14,892 nt of DNA from positions 1 through 14,892 of the forward strand of contig CAYZRX010000084.1 of assembly GCA_964480945.1 (NCBI GenBank). The letters are read 5' to 3'. The position numbers were made by a program, and so were the translations under genes. Position 1 is the stretch's first letter. Each line of letters starts with the position of its first letter. The notes below the pieces were generated by a model that saw nothing but the letters and a program-made list of their open reading frames with translations, was not told where the DNA came from and did no database searches. Shown piece after piece: positions 14,320-14,892 of this stretch. The stretch comes from VGWB01 sp964480945. Its GTDB lineage: Bacteria > Bacteroidota > Ignavibacteria > UBA10030.

Positions 14320-14892
14320 CTACTTCGCTGACTGTGTTTGGAGCACCTTGACCACGGCTGAGTAGTCCTCTTTGCCGAAACCTTCGCGTTGCGCCTCAAC
14401 AAATAGCCGCTGCGCGACTTCTATGGCCGGAAGTGGCGTGCCAGCTTCCCTGGCCGCGTCAAGCATGAGGTTGATGTCCTTTAACATATGCTCGAGAAAG
14501 AAGCGCGGCGTGAAGTTACCGCTGAGGATGGAGGTCCCCTTCCTCTGATAGGTTGGGGAGTTGAGCTGAGATTGGCCGATGACTTCGAGCAGCGTACGGG
14601 GATCAACGCTCGCTTTCTGAGCGAAGACGAGCGCCTGAGCGAGCGTCGTGATCATCCCCGCGATGAAGAGGTTGCAGAGGAGCTTCATGTGCGATGCCTG
14701 GTCAGCGCGGTCGAATCTCCAAATCTGCTTCCCCAAAAGGTGGAGCAGCGGCTCAACGCGCCGGTATGCTTCTTCGTCCCCGCCGGCGAACAGGAGCAGG
14801 GTTCCATCCGCCGCCTGCGGGATGCTGCCCAGCACCGGCGAGTGAAGAAAGAAGCAACCCGCTGCCCGATAGCGTTGGGCAAGATCGCGGGT
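14320..14892 (-). CDS. beta-hydroxyacid dehydrogenase, 3-hydroxyisobutyrate dehydrogenase type (N-terminus beyond window)
   Basis: The last 190 codons of an NAD(P)-dependent beta-hydroxyacid dehydrogenase; the N-terminal Rossmann domain with its GxGxxG motif lies outside the right edge. The frame is open to the window end, so the first in-window GTG (14835) is internal. Visible parts are the end of the Rossmann domain (AAGCFFLHSPVLGS, then DGTLLLFAGGDE), the catalytic lysine in SHMKLLCNLF (70th visible residue, with N at 74), and the all-helical C-terminal domain with the conserved FxLEHMLKDINLML and EGFGKEDYSAVVK segments. The family reduces or oxidises small 3-hydroxy acids such as 3-hydroxyisobutyrate, tartronate semialdehyde or succinic semialdehyde. 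HSPVLGS replaces the more common DAPVSGG, so the substrate may not be 3-hydroxyisobutyrate. Confidence 0.88.
   Translation of the reverse strand, partial: TRDLAQRYRAAGCFFLHSPVLGSIPQAADGTLLLFAGGDEEAYRRVEPLLHLLGKQIWRFDRADQASHMKLLCNLFIAGMITTLAQALVFAQKASVDPRTLLEVIGQSQLNSPTYQRKGTSILSGNFTPRFFLEHMLKDINLMLDAAREAGTPLPAIEVAQRLFVEAQREGFGKEDYSAVVKVLQTQSAK

Overview
The window looks like a draft or metagenomic contig from a Gram-negative bacterium of the Bacteroidota/Ignavibacteriota/Chlorobiota branch. The evidence is a TonB-dependent receptor with an N-terminal carboxypeptidase-regulatory-like domain paired with a DUF4249-type lipoprotein, a PASTA-bearing FtsI, genes that mostly lack clear Shine-Dalgarno sites, and promoter-like sequences that fit the Bacteroidota TTG...TAnnTTT pattern. 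DNA composition is moderately GC-rich. A run of exactly 100 N inside murE shows the sequence is a scaffold with an unresolved gap. Genus-level placement is not possible from this sequence alone.

All ten recognisable or partial known genes, plus one small unknown gene, lie on the minus strand. Read in the direction of transcription (right to left), the window contains: (1) 14892-13666, the 3' part of a beta-hydroxyacid dehydrogenase followed 3 nt later by a HAD hydrolase; (2) 13665-12568, about 1.1 kb with no convincing gene, holding two related hairpins in inverted orientation and nested inverted repeats; (3) 12567-9368, a DUF4249-like lipoprotein gene translationally coupled (TGATG) to a TonB-dependent receptor gene; (4) 9367-8987, an intergenic region with a candidate promoter and a three-box MraZ-type operator; (5) 8986-1, a classic division and cell wall (dcw) cluster: mraZ, rsmH, ftsL, ftsI, murE, murF, mraY, a small two-TM membrane protein, and murD (cut by the window edge).

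The dcw genes are tightly packed, with TGATG or GTGA overlaps or gaps of 0-73 nt, so they probably form one transcript. They encode a self-regulating transcription factor (MraZ), the 16S rRNA m4C1402 methyltransferase (RsmH), divisome components (FtsL, FtsI), and the cytoplasmic and membrane steps that build UDP-MurNAc-pentapeptide and lipid I (MurD, MurE, MurF, MraY). The DNPR motif in MurE indicates a meso-diaminopimelate peptidoglycan.

I do not see a clearly new biological system. The points most worth a second look are the inverted pair of covarying hairpins at 12.9-13.4 kb, the MraZ operator overlapping the predicted start of the dcw transcript, the small unknown membrane protein between mraY and murD, and the undersized N gap in murE.
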